Below are positions 22,140 through 33,138 of a stretch of DNA of 64,000 bases, in pieces; the first letter of the stretch is position 1, and the number at the start of each line of letters is the position of its first letter. Origin of the DNA: Naumovozyma dairenensis CBS 421 (lineage: Eukaryota; Ascomycota; Saccharomycetes; Saccharomycetales; Saccharomycetaceae). The position numbers and the translations under genes are program-made. The stretch is from contig NC_016480.1 in NCBI RefSeq assembly GCF_000227115.2, forward strand, positions 930,001 through 994,000, written 5' to 3'. The notes beneath the pieces are model-generated. The model was not told the origin of the DNA. It did not search any database and was given only the letters and a program-made list of their open reading frames with translations.

Positions 22140-23216
22140 ATGCTATGCTGTTTGGAAGGGGATCTTCTTTTTCCTTAAATCCAATTGGTAAATATAGAAG
22201 TATATATTCTACTCAGACTTTTTGTATCAATTTTCATAGAAATGTTGTGCCGCTTTATCTTATTGTATACTTGGATTCTTTTTCTTTTTCCTACTATATT
22301 TGTAGTCCTAGAGGTTAATTATGGTCTGCTCCACTTTTGCCTAACAAAGATCCTCGAAGTCTAAAGACGAGTCGCAAAAGATTCAGAATATAATAGAAAG
22401 ATTGCCAAAAAGGAAACTTTTTCGCAACTGTTTTATAATAGATACAAACGATCAAGGGGTGCTTTGAAGGTTTGTTTTTTGTTTCTCTAAATGGTAATCC
22501 AGATCAATAGGCAAGAACTGTGTTATATCACATATACTTGACTACCAACTACCTATTTGATTAAGTTTACGTTTCTTGACAGTTCCGCTTTTGGTTTAGT
22601 CTACGCGGCTGGACCCTATTACGCGCGACAGCAAATACAGGCAGACGTCTGTGAATTGGAACTACACAAGGAAACACGTCAGGTTTTCCTTCCTATTAGG
22701 GAAATAGATTTACAAAAACCAACTTTATTATTTGAAGCACAACGGTTTCTTATTCTTGCATGGTTTCCTCATGGCTTACATAATTCATGCTCAATTATGT
22801 AAATTATGTACATTTAATATATTATATTCTGATATTTCCTGATTCTTTTTCTTTAGATATAGGAGTTTCTTCATATGCGCATACTCCGGGATGTATCCTT
22901 ATTGTTACCCCTTTCAAAGGGAAGTTCCATCCATGCAGTAATGTTTCTATGCAGCATCTAAATTAAACGATGGAAGAAAATTTGTTGAGTTCAAGAATAT
23001 CTACTGATTTCCATCGATTAATATTATGCGAGAAACTTTGAATCACAAAACTATCCCCGATAACAAAGGATATACAGCCAAAAAATGCAGAAAAGCAGAC
23101 AATGTTACTTTATGTCTAGAAGCGGGCTTTATGCCGGATATACGTTTCCTATATGTTTTTAAGATTTATTGTTATCTTGTTGCTTTTAATTTGTTATTTA
23201 AAGTAAACGTGTCTTT
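22140..23216. other. POG1 upstream / SIM1 downstream region
   Basis: About 1.1 kb with no convincing gene. ORFs at 22557-22802 and 23026-23220 have no recognisable domains, and the first lacks an ATG start. It probably carries the POG1 promoter and the SIM1 terminator. Confidence 0.55.
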
Positions 23217-24554
23217 TTAATTATATAGTACAAATTTAGCTCTACCGGATGTAACTGCAACCGTACATCCGTCAGAACCCCCGGAGAAACTACCATTTTC
23301 GTAATAACACTCCCCATTAACTGTCGATTGATCATCGGCGGCCACAATCTTCACATTGAAATTCAATGGTGATCCATTATTTGGGTTAGGTATTAGAGAT
23401 AAATAACTAATACCACCAGTGGAACCAGCACCGAAATTCAATGGAGCCCAATTACCGACTCCTGATCCACTATCACCCCAAATACATCCATCTTGAACGG
23501 AAACACCAGCATTATTAACATAATATTGAGCAGAAGTTTTCATTCCTTGCCATGAATAGTATGTATCTTGATCGACAACAGTCAAAGGCAATGAATTTCC
23601 AGCGGTAACAAAAGTAGGAATAACCATATTTTCAGTACCAGGATAATCCGTTCTACAAATTGCAACATCTTGACTTAATTCAGAAACGACGATAGCGGCA
23701 TCAACCCCCCATTCGCACAAATAATTCGAATCAGTATTGGAACGATATAAGTATCCATTTTGACAAAGTAACCCACCAACAGATCTACCGTCGGAAGGTT
23801 GGTCAGATGGCCATTGTGTCTTGGACATACCAGGTTGACAAGCGTACGAACAGTATGAACCTTCTGCACATGATCCACCCGTAGATGTGTCCGTGTTTTC
23901 AACACCGGACCAGCCACCTTCGTTTAACCAATCGACAGAAATGACACCTTGACCGGATGGAAATTGACTGCAGCGGATCGTACCATCTTGGAATTCACTT
24001 GTTGGACCTGAAAAGGATGATAAATCACCGTAATAACTGCCTGAATTTGAAGAAGATGACGCTGATGACGAAGCATCTGCAGTAGAAGCTTGTGCTGTGG
24101 ATGTAGTAGTAGGTATTTGCACAGCTTGTTCGGTAGAAGTGGTTTGAATTTGTTGTGTAGTAGAAGTTGTTTGCTCTTGATTTTGAATTTGTTCTTGAAC
24201 TGTGGTAGGTTCCCCAGCAGCAGTAGGAATAGTAGTTGGAGTATTAGCTATAGTAGAAGCTTTAAAAGAAACATCTTCGATAGCGTTGACAGGCTGCAGA
24301 GTGGATGTTGGTACAGTAGTAGTAATAGCAGTTTGTTGATTCGCCTGAGTGACAGTATTACCTTTATTATCAACCAAAACAGTTTCGTAAACGTATTCGA
24401 CAGCGATGGCTCTTTTATGTTGATGTCCTGATGTGGTCACAGTTGTGGTACAATCTTTAGATAGTTTGTCGAAAGCGAAAAATGGTAAGGCAGTGACAGT
24501 AGTACTAGTGCCAATTAAAGATATGGCGGCTACTAGTGATGCATTAATCTTCAT
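23217..24554 (-). CDS. SIM1: SUN-family secreted cell-wall protein Sim1
   Basis: 445 residues. The N-terminal signal peptide is about 1-22 (hydrophobic stretch ending TVTA). A Kex2-type dibasic site is at K47-R48 (HQHKR), a Thr/Gln/Ser-rich linker runs to about 185, and the cysteine-containing SUN domain occupies about 190-445, including [35 protein letters not shown] and GCIWG. This is the architecture of the SUN group (Sim1, Uth1, Nca3, Sun4), glucan-associated wall proteins active in septation and wall remodelling. Position between POG1 and AYR1 points to Sim1 rather than Sun4. The gene is intact with an ATG start. Confidence 0.93.
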   Translation of the reverse strand: MKINASLVAAISLIGTSTTVTALPFFAFDKLSKDCTTTVTTSGHQHKRAIAVEYVYETVLVDNKGNTVTQANQQTAITTTVPTSTLQPVNAIEDVSFKASTIANTPTTIPTAAGEPTTVQEQIQNQEQTTSTTQQIQTTSTEQAVQIPTTTSTAQASTADASSSASSSSNSGSYYGDLSSFSGPTSEFQDGTIRCSQFPSGQGVISVDWLNEGGWSGVENTDTSTGGSCAEGSYCSYACQPGMSKTQWPSDQPSDGRSVGGLLCQNGYLYRSNTDSNYLCEWGVDAAIVVSELSQDVAICRTDYPGTENMVIPTFVTAGNSLPLTVVDQDTYYSWQGMKTSAQYYVNNAGVSVQDGCIWGDSGSGVGNWAPLNFGAGSTGGISYLSLIPNPNNGSPLNFNVKIVAADDQSTVNGECYYENGSFSGGSDGCTVAVTSGRAKFVLYN

Positions 24555-25896
24555 GATTGTAATTAGCGAATTTCTTGTGTCTTTTTTAGTGATGATATAT
24601 ATTTGGTTAAAAAGCTTTCAACGGTACAAATGGAAAAGAAATATTAAACGTATGGAAAAAAAGTGAATGTTCTATTTTTTGATCTGTACACTTTTTTATA
24701 TTGGTGCCAGCAAAGTGCCTTTGGGGAATTAAAATATCTTAAAAAAAATCATCTAATTCATTCTTTCATAAGGAAAGTGTTTTTTATATAGGTACTTGGG
24801 TAAAGAATTAAAGGAACGGTTGCAAAGGAGCATTGAGGTAAATCCTGAGAGAGGAAGGTAGTTGAGGTACCGATACTTGGAGTTTAACTTTAATGTTTAT
24901 GGTTCAGCATCTTTTCACTCAAGTATCTTCGAGAAACCAGCCTTTTTCATGAATCTCGTTATAAGACGCGAAATGTTTAAAGGAACACGAAAAGTGAGAC
25001 CGCGTCTTTTGCTAGGTGCCGGCCCGTAATACGTAATAGTCTTAACAGAGATTGATGATACACTCCGCAGAGAAAATGCTTGGAAGAAATTGGAAACAAG
25101 CTTGGCACAATACATGACGTGGCTTGGCGTGGGGGAAATACTGAAATAATTTGTAAGGTAAGAGATGCTTACCTTCAATACATAAAGGGATGCCTTTTTT
25201 CCACCAGAATGACGTCGGTTCTGGGAAAATCTAGGTTCCCTTCAATTATTTCAGGTGATAGATAATTCAAGAGGATCACATTAGTCGCAATTTTTAGTAA
25301 TCTTCAAAATAAAGTACATAGTTTGACACTATTGATCTTCCTGATTGAAGCACTTAATTAGTTGATACTGGTTGGTTTTACTAATATTCTATTTTGTATA
25401 ATTATGATCCATTGTGTAATAACTATTGTTATTTTTAGCCATATCTCAAAAATTATTGTAAAATACTTGACATAATGCCGGAATCTCGTTTGTATTATGT
25501 TTTGGATTATATGTAAGAAGATAAAATAGCTCAGCCTCAACCAGTTTTTGGAAATTACTAGTACCGAGCACGAACCTGTAAAACCATGCTCATAAGCTTT
25601 TGTTTCTATTAATAGAAAGTAACAAAGTTAAATTACCTCATTCTTAACACTGTTAAAATTCCTGCTTTATTTACTATTGAATGCGCATAGCAACTTCTCT
25701 AACAAAACTATAAACTGTTGTACTACACTACTCAACAAAACTTACCAATTTTTGGTAGGAATACCTGAATATAAAGTATTAAAAAATAAAACATGTATGT
25801 ATATATATAGTTAGCAATATATCTCCAATTATTTTTGTCGTATTCAAATTCATACCTCTTCAATGATAAAGGTAATATAAGAACTTAATAGGATCT
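24555..25896. other. SIM1 upstream / AYR1 downstream region
   Basis: About 1.3 kb without a gene. It contains the perfect inverted repeat AAGACGCG/CGCGTCTT (24963-24970 and 25001-25008, 30-nt spacer) and a GCCAGC near 24703 that partly resembles a Swi5/Ace2 site. An 87-codon minus ORF at 24915-25178 shows nothing recognisable. Confidence 0.55.
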
Positions 25897-26805
25897 TTAG
25901 GCACTCTTACGCTTTAGTCTTTCTTCATCCGTTGAATCTAAAGCTTCAAAGACTTTATCTAACTTAAAATATTTTTTTAATCCAAATTCTAATATCCTAT
26001 AAGGAACCAATAGCATGATGAAAGACATAACAGTAGCCAATTTTCCTCTGTATATATCAACAGGGTCACTTCCGCTCATAATGTCCTTAACTAACTTCTT
26101 AGCATAGACATCAGCAGGCATTGGATGACTTTTCTTTGCCATTAATTGGCGATTCTTGAAGGCTTCTTGACCTTCAGCAAAATTGAAAACGGAAGTCTCT
26201 GGCAAAGGTCTTGTATCTGCGATATTACTCTTGACAGCACCAGTAACAGCATTGATCACTCTCACACCAAATGGTTTCAATTCCAAATGCAACACACGGG
26301 CATATTGGTGGATTGCAGCTTTAGTGGCTGAATAAATACTACCGAAGGGGAAAGGAGTAATACCAGCTAATGATCCCGTGAAGACAATTGTACCCTTCGC
26401 ATTGATTAAAAACTGGGATAATTCACGGCACATGTTAACATGACCAAAAACATTGACCTTAAAACATTGTTCCATTACATCATTGGAGACATCTAAAGCA
26501 GGGAAAGTGCAACTTTGGCCAGCATTGTTGTACAGTAAATCAAGTTTCTCATTTGGTAAATTCTCGGATAAGAATTGTTTGAATTGTGTTATTTCCTCAG
26601 GGTTAGAGATGTCCAACTTATGGGGTTTTATCACTGCGTTGGAGAATTCATCAACCAATTGTTGAATAGGATCTACTCTTCTTGCACAGGCATAAATTAT
26701 GTAGTTGTTTTTAGCCAATTCATTGGTAATTTCGTAACCGATCCCAGATGATGCACCGGTCACCACCGCAATTTTCTTCAGTTTCTGCTGTTGAATTGAT
26801 GACAT
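25897..26805 (-). CDS. AYR1: 1-acyldihydroxyacetone-phosphate reductase
   Basis: 302 residues against 297 in S. cerevisiae. It is a short-chain dehydrogenase/reductase with the NADPH-binding motif TGASSGIG (16-23), NNAG (about 93-96), catalytic Ser145 (FTGSLAG) and Y158-x3-K162 (YSATK). A hydrophobic segment near the C-terminus (about 262-275) fits membrane or lipid-droplet association. The enzyme reduces 1-acyl-DHAP to lysophosphatidate in the DHAP branch of phospholipid synthesis, and acts at lipid droplets, ER and the mitochondrial outer membrane. All active-site residues are intact. Its neighbours SIM1 and KGD1 are conserved. The upstream region has a CCGCGGA at 26967-26973 that resembles a Pdr1/Pdr3 element. 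Confidence 0.96.
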   Translation of the reverse strand: MSSIQQQKLKKIAVVTGASSGIGYEITNELAKNNYIIYACARRVDPIQQLVDEFSNAVIKPHKLDISNPEEITQFKQFLSENLPNEKLDLLYNNAGQSCTFPALDVSNDVMEQCFKVNVFGHVNMCRELSQFLINAKGTIVFTGSLAGITPFPFGSIYSATKAAIHQYARVLHLELKPFGVRVINAVTGAVKSNIADTRPLPETSVFNFAEGQEAFKNRQLMAKKSHPMPADVYAKKLVKDIMSGSDPVDIYRGKLATVMSFIMLLVPYRILEFGLKKYFKLDKVFEALDSTDEERLKRKSA

Positions 26806-27316
26806 TATAGCTAGTCAATTAAATATTCAATGATGTACTAAACCCAGCTTTTCCAAGATTGGAGGTTATTAGATCAGGAGTTCATGTAATTTGAAGCACT
26901 TTTTCTCAGTATATATGCAGATTTGTTTCATTGGGGAAATCCCTGCTGCAAGATTTAAGGGTGGCGCCGCGGAAGTAATTAGCAATGGCAACAAATTACA
27001 AAATTCATCGCCCTTTATCTCCAGTATATATCGATTACAAAAATATCCCCCTAAATTAACCCCGGGAGGGTAGGCCTCTTTATTGCTTTATTGTATTTAG
27101 TTCAAATGAGAAGGGAGTTCGTTTGAGAATATAATAAATATTTCATATTGATTTCATTATTTAAGAATATAATACGTGATTAAATATATGTATATATAGG
27201 AAAGATTTGAGATCTCGTAATCATAACGTGACACGAAATTCAACATTTGGCCAGCTTTTGATTAATAGTATTTTTTGTAGAGTTTTCTGTCTTCGTTTTG
27301 GCTAGGGATAAAAAGT
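26806..27316. other. AYR1 promoter and KGD1 3' flank
   Basis: About 510 bp with a short GC-rich core at 26955-26975 containing GGCGCCGCGGA, and otherwise AT-rich DNA. No gene is seen. Confidence 0.6.
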
Positions 27317-30300
27317 CTATTGTTGAAAAACATCCTTTAAGAAAGCTTCTTCTTCTGCAGCATGTAGAGCCTTAGAACCAGCCGCCACAGCACCACTTGG
27401 GTTCCTACCGCAATATCTGACAGTAAAGTCTTTATATGTCGTTTCATTCAATGTTGTCTTTAATCTAGGAGATACGAAAGACCAGGAGCCCATATTCAAT
27501 GGCTCTTCTTGACACCATACAATTTCTTCTAGATTTGGATAGGAGTTGATTGCATCTCTTAATTGTGCAAATGGGAATGGATGTAATTCTTCGATTTTCA
27601 TCAAAGCTGTAGTCTTATCACCAAGAGTTTCTCTCTTCTTATGTAAAGCAGTGTAGACTTGACCACTTAGTAAGACCAATCTCTTTGTTTCTTCTTTGGT
27701 ACCAATTGCCTTACCATGTTCCACATCTTCAATGATCCATTGGAAACCACCTTCTGTAAATTCTTCTAAATTCGATCTAGCTAATGGATGACGTAATAAT
27801 TGTTTAGAGAAGAAAAGTGCTAGAGGTTTACGGAATTGACGATGTTGTTGTCTTCTTATAATATGGAATAAGTTAGCTGGAGTTGTTGGGTATACAACTT
27901 GGAAGTTACAATCTTGATGTTGCCTTTGTAATTTTTCCTCAGATGGGAAATATCTTGGATCTTCATTAGCTAATTGTAAAAATCTTTCTAATCGACCTGA
28001 TGAATGTTCTGGACCTTGACCATCATAACCATGTGGTAAAGATAAGATTAACCCGGATCTTTGTTTCCATTTTTGTTCGCCACCAGCAATAAATTGATCA
28101 ATGATCACTTGAGCAGTGTTGGCAAAATCACCAAATTGGGCTTCCCACATTACTAAATATTCTGGAGAAGTCAAGGAATAACCATATTCAAATCCCATAA
28201 CACCATATTCGGATAAGGATGAATTACAAATTGAGAAGTCTGCTTGTTTTTCACTTAAATGTTTTAATGGGATATAGGTATCTTCGGAATTTTGATCATG
28301 TAAAACTGCATGACGTTGAGAAAATGTACCTCTTTCAACATCTTCACCGGAGACTCTAACGTTATGTCCCTCCAAAGTTAAAGTTGCAAAAGCCAAGGCT
28401 TCACCAGTAGACCAATCAATACCTTCACCTTCACTAATCGATTTACCTCTGTTTGTTAAAATTCTTTTTAAATTTTTATGTACTTCGAATTTTTCAGGCC
28501 ATGTTGATATTACTTTACCAATATTTTGTAAAGTTTCAGCTGGAACCTTAGTTGGATTATGTGGTAAAATCTCTGTTGCCAATTCCTTTGGTGACTTAAA
28601 GTCTTCCCAAGCAGCCGTTAACCATTCTCTTTGAGACGGAACATAGTCTTTACTCTTCTCAAATGCTTCTTCAAAAAGACTCCAAACCCATTTCTTATGT
28701 TCATCGATATCCTTCTGTGTGAAAGATCCTTCATTTAACAATTTTGCAGTATATACATCAATAACTGATTTTTGCTTAGCGATTCTCTTATACATTAATG
28801 GTTGGGTGAAAGAAGGCTGATCAGTTTCATTATGACCATGTTTTCTCCAACCCACAACATCGATGATAGCGTCAGTATGGAAGGTATTTCTCCATTCAGC
28901 AGCTAAGTTGAAAATAAATGTAACAGCTTCAATATCGTTTGCATTACAATGGAAAATTGGTGCATCAATAGCCTTAGCTAAATCTGAGGGATATGGTGTA
29001 GATCTTGCAAATCTTGGATCTGTTGTGAACCCGATTTGATTATTGGTAATAATATGGATGGTACCACCTGTAGAATATTCTGGTAATGTTAAGAATCCCA
29101 TTGTTTCATAAACAACACCTTGACCTGCAAATGCAGCATCACCATGTAATAAGACACCTAATGCCTTAGTTTTATTTTCTAAATCACCTTTAGCATGTAA
29201 TAATGCTCTTGTTCTACCTAATACAACCGGATCTTGTGCTTCTAAATGAGATGGATTAGCGACTAATGATAAGTTCACATATTTACCAGAAGTTGTTGGT
29301 CTTTGATAATTCATACCCAAATGATATTTAACATCACCGGACCCTTCAATGTCATCTCTTGTACTTGTACCAGTAAACTCTGAAAAGATAGATTCATTAG
29401 GTTTACGAACCACATTAGATAAGACATTCAATCTACCACGATGAGCCATACCTAAGACTACATCTTCGACACCCATTTCCACGGAACGATCAATCAAAGT
29501 CTTAATACCAGGCACCACAGCCTCTAAACCTTCTAAACCAAATCTTTTCTCATTGGGGAATTTAGTAGATAAGAAAGTCTCAAAAGAAGTTGCCCAAGTC
29601 AACCTATCTAAAATTTGTCTCTTTTGATCTACACTATATTTATAAGGATTTGGAATTTCAATTCTTTCCCTTAACCATTCGCATTTCTCCTTTGATGGAA
29701 TATGAGTATATTGGATCCCATACGAGGAACAATACAATTTTTCCAAATGTTCAATAATTTCACCTAATGGCATCTTAGTGGGTTGACCATCTTTCCTAGC
29801 GAATCTAGGTAATATTCCTGGTCCCAAATTAATCTCTGTCTTCAAATCATTTTCATTGAATCCGTAATATTCCAAAGTTAATTCTTTAGGGATATGTTTA
29901 GAGGAGCTATCACCAAATGATAATCCCAATGGATCAATATGAGCTTTCAAATGACCTCTAACTTGATATGCTCTGCATAGTAATTGTACCTTTAGATGTA
30001 AGCTAACGTTTGCGTCCACATTACTTGCTACAGATCCTAATGGAGATTGTGGAGAAGATTGAGGAGTTCCAATTATGATTGGAGGAGCTTGGAATGCATT
30101 TGAAGCTGGAGTTTTCAAATTACCCATATTTTTGAAATATGCATCCCAAGAGACGTGGACTGAGGTGGGATCCTTTTGCCATGCTAAATACATTTCATCT
30201 ATGTAAGAGGAGTTGGAAGTGGAAAGGAATGTATCTGTTCCAGTTGTAATATACCTTTGAGAAGAGTGAGTTAGTTTGTTGGAACATTGCTTGAGAAGAG

Positions 30301-30361
30301 CAATATTCACTAATGATCGTGAGCCTTTCCTATATACCGGATTTGTTATAGCTCTTAACAT
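27317..30361 (-). CDS. KGD1: 2-oxoglutarate dehydrogenase E1 component
   Basis: 1014 residues, the same length as I recall for S. cerevisiae Kgd1. A basic, Ser-rich N-terminus lacking acidic residues (first about 35) is a mitochondrial presequence. Next is the conserved YIDEMYLAWQKDP block used for complex assembly. Thiamine-diphosphate enzyme motifs follow: GMAHRGRLNVL, GDAAFAGQGVVYETM, GHNETDQPSFTQP and LSEYGVMGFEYGYS, and near the C-terminus RYCGRNPSGAVAAGS. It oxidatively decarboxylates 2-oxoglutarate and passes the succinyl group to lipoyl E2 (Kgd2) in the TCA cycle, in the mitochondrial matrix. No disruption is seen. In S. cerevisiae STH1 is the next gene. Here about 5 kb of extra sequence intervenes. 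Confidence 0.98.
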   Translation of the reverse strand: MLRAITNPVYRKGSRSLVNIALLKQCSNKLTHSSQRYITTGTDTFLSTSNSSYIDEMYLAWQKDPTSVHVSWDAYFKNMGNLKTPASNAFQAPPIIIGTPQSSPQSPLGSVASNVDANVSLHLKVQLLCRAYQVRGHLKAHIDPLGLSFGDSSSKHIPKELTLEYYGFNENDLKTEINLGPGILPRFARKDGQPTKMPLGEIIEHLEKLYCSSYGIQYTHIPSKEKCEWLRERIEIPNPYKYSVDQKRQILDRLTWATSFETFLSTKFPNEKRFGLEGLEAVVPGIKTLIDRSVEMGVEDVVLGMAHRGRLNVLSNVVRKPNESIFSEFTGTSTRDDIEGSGDVKYHLGMNYQRPTTSGKYVNLSLVANPSHLEAQDPVVLGRTRALLHAKGDLENKTKALGVLLHGDAAFAGQGVVYETMGFLTLPEYSTGGTIHIITNNQIGFTTDPRFARSTPYPSDLAKAIDAPIFHCNANDIEAVTFIFNLAAEWRNTFHTDAIIDVVGWRKHGHNETDQPSFTQPLMYKRIAKQKSVIDVYTAKLLNEGSFTQKDIDEHKKWVWSLFEEAFEKSKDYVPSQREWLTAAWEDFKSPKELATEILPHNPTKVPAETLQNIGKVISTWPEKFEVHKNLKRILTNRGKSISEGEGIDWSTGEALAFATLTLEGHNVRVSGEDVERGTFSQRHAVLHDQNSEDTYIPLKHLSEKQADFSICNSSLSEYGVMGFEYGYSLTSPEYLVMWEAQFGDFANTAQVIIDQFIAGGEQKWKQRSGLILSLPHGYDGQGPEHSSGRLERFLQLANEDPRYFPSEEKLQRQHQDCNFQVVYPTTPANLFHIIRRQQHRQFRKPLALFFSKQLLRHPLARSNLEEFTEGGFQWIIEDVEHGKAIGTKEETKRLVLLSGQVYTALHKKRETLGDKTTALMKIEELHPFPFAQLRDAINSYPNLEEIVWCQEEPLNMGSWSFVSPRLKTTLNETTYKDFTVRYCGRNPSGAVAAGSKALHAAEEEAFLKDVFQQ

Positions 30362-30935
30362 TTTTTTGTTTGGTTGTTATTGTTAGTTTTTTCTTGGATT
30401 TTTAATTATAATCACTTGCACTTAAAACTATTGAATAAAAATATGAATTAGAAACAGTGTATATCGTGATTAGTACAATAGTTTTTATCTGAATGGTTGA
30501 AATCGATATATGGATTAACCGACTGAAGTTCTTATTATCCGACCACGGTCGTAATTTTTATTTTATTTTATTATCTTAAAGTATCTAAAAGTAGAATGAT
30601 ATATTCCATATGTGGAAGAATAACTGAGCTTGCTGGATATATTCGAGAATATTACAACTTTTTTTGCCATCTAAGCTCTTAGGTGCTTTCCAATCTTCAC
30701 TTGGATACTTTTACATAGTCCCTTAAGCCGGTATATGTTATGTATGCAACTCCGGCTTCTCGCCTTTTCAAAACTTCCAACGAATGAACTTCGCTTATTC
30801 CCTTTTCTGAAACCTTAAGGGCGCTTCAGCGCCTCACAATCATCCGCTCCCATTACATAAATGTTTAATTGTCTGTTTTGTTTGAGCTGAATGTCTCTCT
30901 CCCACCGCTTCCCATTAGCTAATTATTTCATTGAT

Positions 30936-30957
30936 CAATCAATCAATCAATCAATCG
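30936..30957. repeat. TCAA tetranucleotide microsatellite
   Basis: About five tandem copies of a TCAA/ATCA unit upstream of KGD1. Confidence 0.85.
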
Positions 30958-31268
30958 GATTATCGAGGGGGAGAAAATCTGATTACACACGTAAGACACA
31001 CATACGTACGGCAAGGCCAGCTGCTTTACATCCTTTTACCAAATGATTATTGGATGAGGACATCCACTTTTCCCACTAGACATAAAAACCGAGAAAAGGG
31101 TTACCCTCTGTGTGCAGGGTAGGAGCATCTTTGATTGTTGCTGGGGCGTGGTTATATGAGTGTAAAACAGTCAAAAAATGGTATTTTAGGTTGAGTTCAT
31201 TGGATGATATATCAACATAAATAAATAAATAAATAAGCTTGAGGTTTGCATAGAAGGATATTTGTAGG

Positions 31269-31290
31269 AAATATATATATATATATATAT
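31269..31290. repeat. TA dinucleotide microsatellite
   Basis: An uninterrupted AT run of about 22 bases, close to the likely edge of the inserted transposase region. Confidence 0.85.
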
Positions 31291-31506
31291 GTATCAGCAA
31301 TAGCCTATGTTCTGATTAGGTTATATCGGAAGCTTTTAGCACATTAAACCGCGATAAAAAGTCATGTGACCCAAAATAAAATGACATAAAAAAATAAAAA
31401 AATGACTTTCCTTACTATTTTCAACGAAATGAAAGACGTCCAACGAAAGGAAGACGTATTAGATACAGATCACTCACATTAGCTGCTGATGAGAATGCTG
31501 AAGCAT

Positions 31507-33138
31507 TCAACTCAAATGGGGACGTATTAGCAATGGAAGGTATATCGGCGGAGCCTGAAAATGGGGGTTCAGGAAAAGTTTATTCTGGCAGCTAATTTGG
31601 AAGGATGTTAAATTCACTATCATGTTTACGAGATTCCCTCTTTTCAACACCTTTATAATTGAATGGAATTGTTCAACAGGATTTGTAGTAAATATTTCCC
31701 AATGAGGGCAGTCACGTTTCAATCTGGAAAAGGATCGTGGATTTTCAGTGAGTTTCTTGAAAGTCGAATTACCGGAATTCCTTTTACTTTCTGGAAATTT
31801 TTTTATCAATTCGTTGATAGATTCCTCATATACTTGCGGATCAAGTGTGTGGGTTGCTGCCTGGAATGCCTCTATCACTCTCCCCTTTGCGTTCCTGATT
31901 AAATTCTTAGACAAATGAGTGACACAAGTAAGTTCCTCTTTGCCATACTCTTCTCTGATTGCAGATTCGAGTCCTTTACCTTGGTCACACATGAAATTAG
32001 CAGCAGACCAGTCTAAATCAACGTTCCTTTTCAATGATTGGATGGTAATACGGCAAGCCTTTGTAGTTTCATGTGAGGTAGTGAACAAATGAGCTAAAGG
32101 AATTGACCTGTAATCGGTTGTCATACCGACAATGTTAATCAGGGTCCTAAAATGGCCTCGTAAAAATGTACCATCGATTAAAAAAATACCAGCAAACTCA
32201 TTTCTAAGATTTGGGTTCAGTAGCTTGGTCGCAATAAACAAGCTATCAGGTTCAATATTATTGAAGATATATTTCAACGAATCCCTGATATACTTATCCA
32301 TTGCAACACTATTTACATCAGGTGTCACGCTAACCGTCGTCATTTTAACAGCTGGAAATAAACCTTGTCTTGAAAAGCATTGTTTCATTACGTTAAAAGA
32401 ACCATTTCCTGTCATAAGATGCTCTCTGTTATTGTCTTTTAATACATCCTCCAGTTCTTCAGATAGCCCCTCATCTACCACCTCCCCATCCTGTCTTTCT
32501 TCGTCTATGTCTTTATCTTCTTCTTCTACTCGAATAATCATACCTTCTACATTAGGATAATCAATATTACCAAAAACCCTCTTTTCTTCATCTACCGTGG
32601 AAAACATTCCTATCGAAATAAGGTCTCCATATAACACCAACAAACTAGAAATTGAAGCGACCATAGTATAGGAAGAATACTCTAAAGTTCGATTTCCAGC
32701 ACCGAGACCTGAATTTTGAAGAGCTGTTTTGATTGCATTCGAAAGAAATCTGTTATGCTTATCAACCATTTCGTTCTTAGAAAGAATATTCTTACCCAAT
32801 ATCTCAGCGAGTTCAACACGTTTCTGCTCAATTCTATCAAAGTTCTCTGATATATTAAAAAACTCAGATATAAGTTTACTAACTAATCCTTTAATATTTT
32901 CTTCAATGCCTCTGGTATTAGTTGACCTAATAAAGATTTGGGACAGAGGTCTAGATGTTGTCACGAGCGCTTCCATGACTCTATTTATTCTAAGCCTTCT
33001 GAATTTTTCCACATAGAACACTACATTCAATTGTCTAGAGTCTGAACCAAACAGCTCATTGATTTGTTTTATTTTTGCCAATGTATCATTAATTTCTAAT
33101 ACGGTATATTTCTTACCCTTATTACAAAGCTTGGCCAT
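31507..33138 (-). mobile_element. MULE-type DDE transposase ORF (Mutator-like), intact catalytic triad
   Basis: 543 residues. The central part reads like a MULE transposase domain: IFLIDGTFLRG with Asp322, FMCDQGKGLES with Asp385, a C-x2-H motif at C405/H408 (LTCVTHLSKNL) and TTNPVEQFHSIIK with Glu489. D322, D385 and E489 would form the DDE triad. Before it lie a helical N-terminal region of unknown nature and an acidic stretch at about 205-235. No WRKY/GCM1-type zinc finger is seen at the N-terminus and no SWIM finger at the C-terminus, so the element may be truncated or domesticated. A different frame stays open past the stop. The start ATG lies inside a Gag-like fragment. It sits between KGD1 and RPL9/STH1, where S. 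cerevisiae has no gene. Terminal inverted repeats and target duplications were not found. Confidence 0.75.

Larger units (their letters stand above)
30362..31506. other. KGD1 upstream region with hairpins and microsatellites
   Basis: Contains an AAGCCGG/CCGGCTT inverted repeat (about 30724-30757), a GGCGC-TTCA-GCGCC hairpin (about 30820-30833), a TCAA run (about 30936-30957), an AAAT run (about 31215-31237) and a TA run (about 31269-31290). No gene is recognised. The boundary with the inserted transposase lies somewhere in 31300-31506 but no terminal repeat could be identified. Confidence 0.6.
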
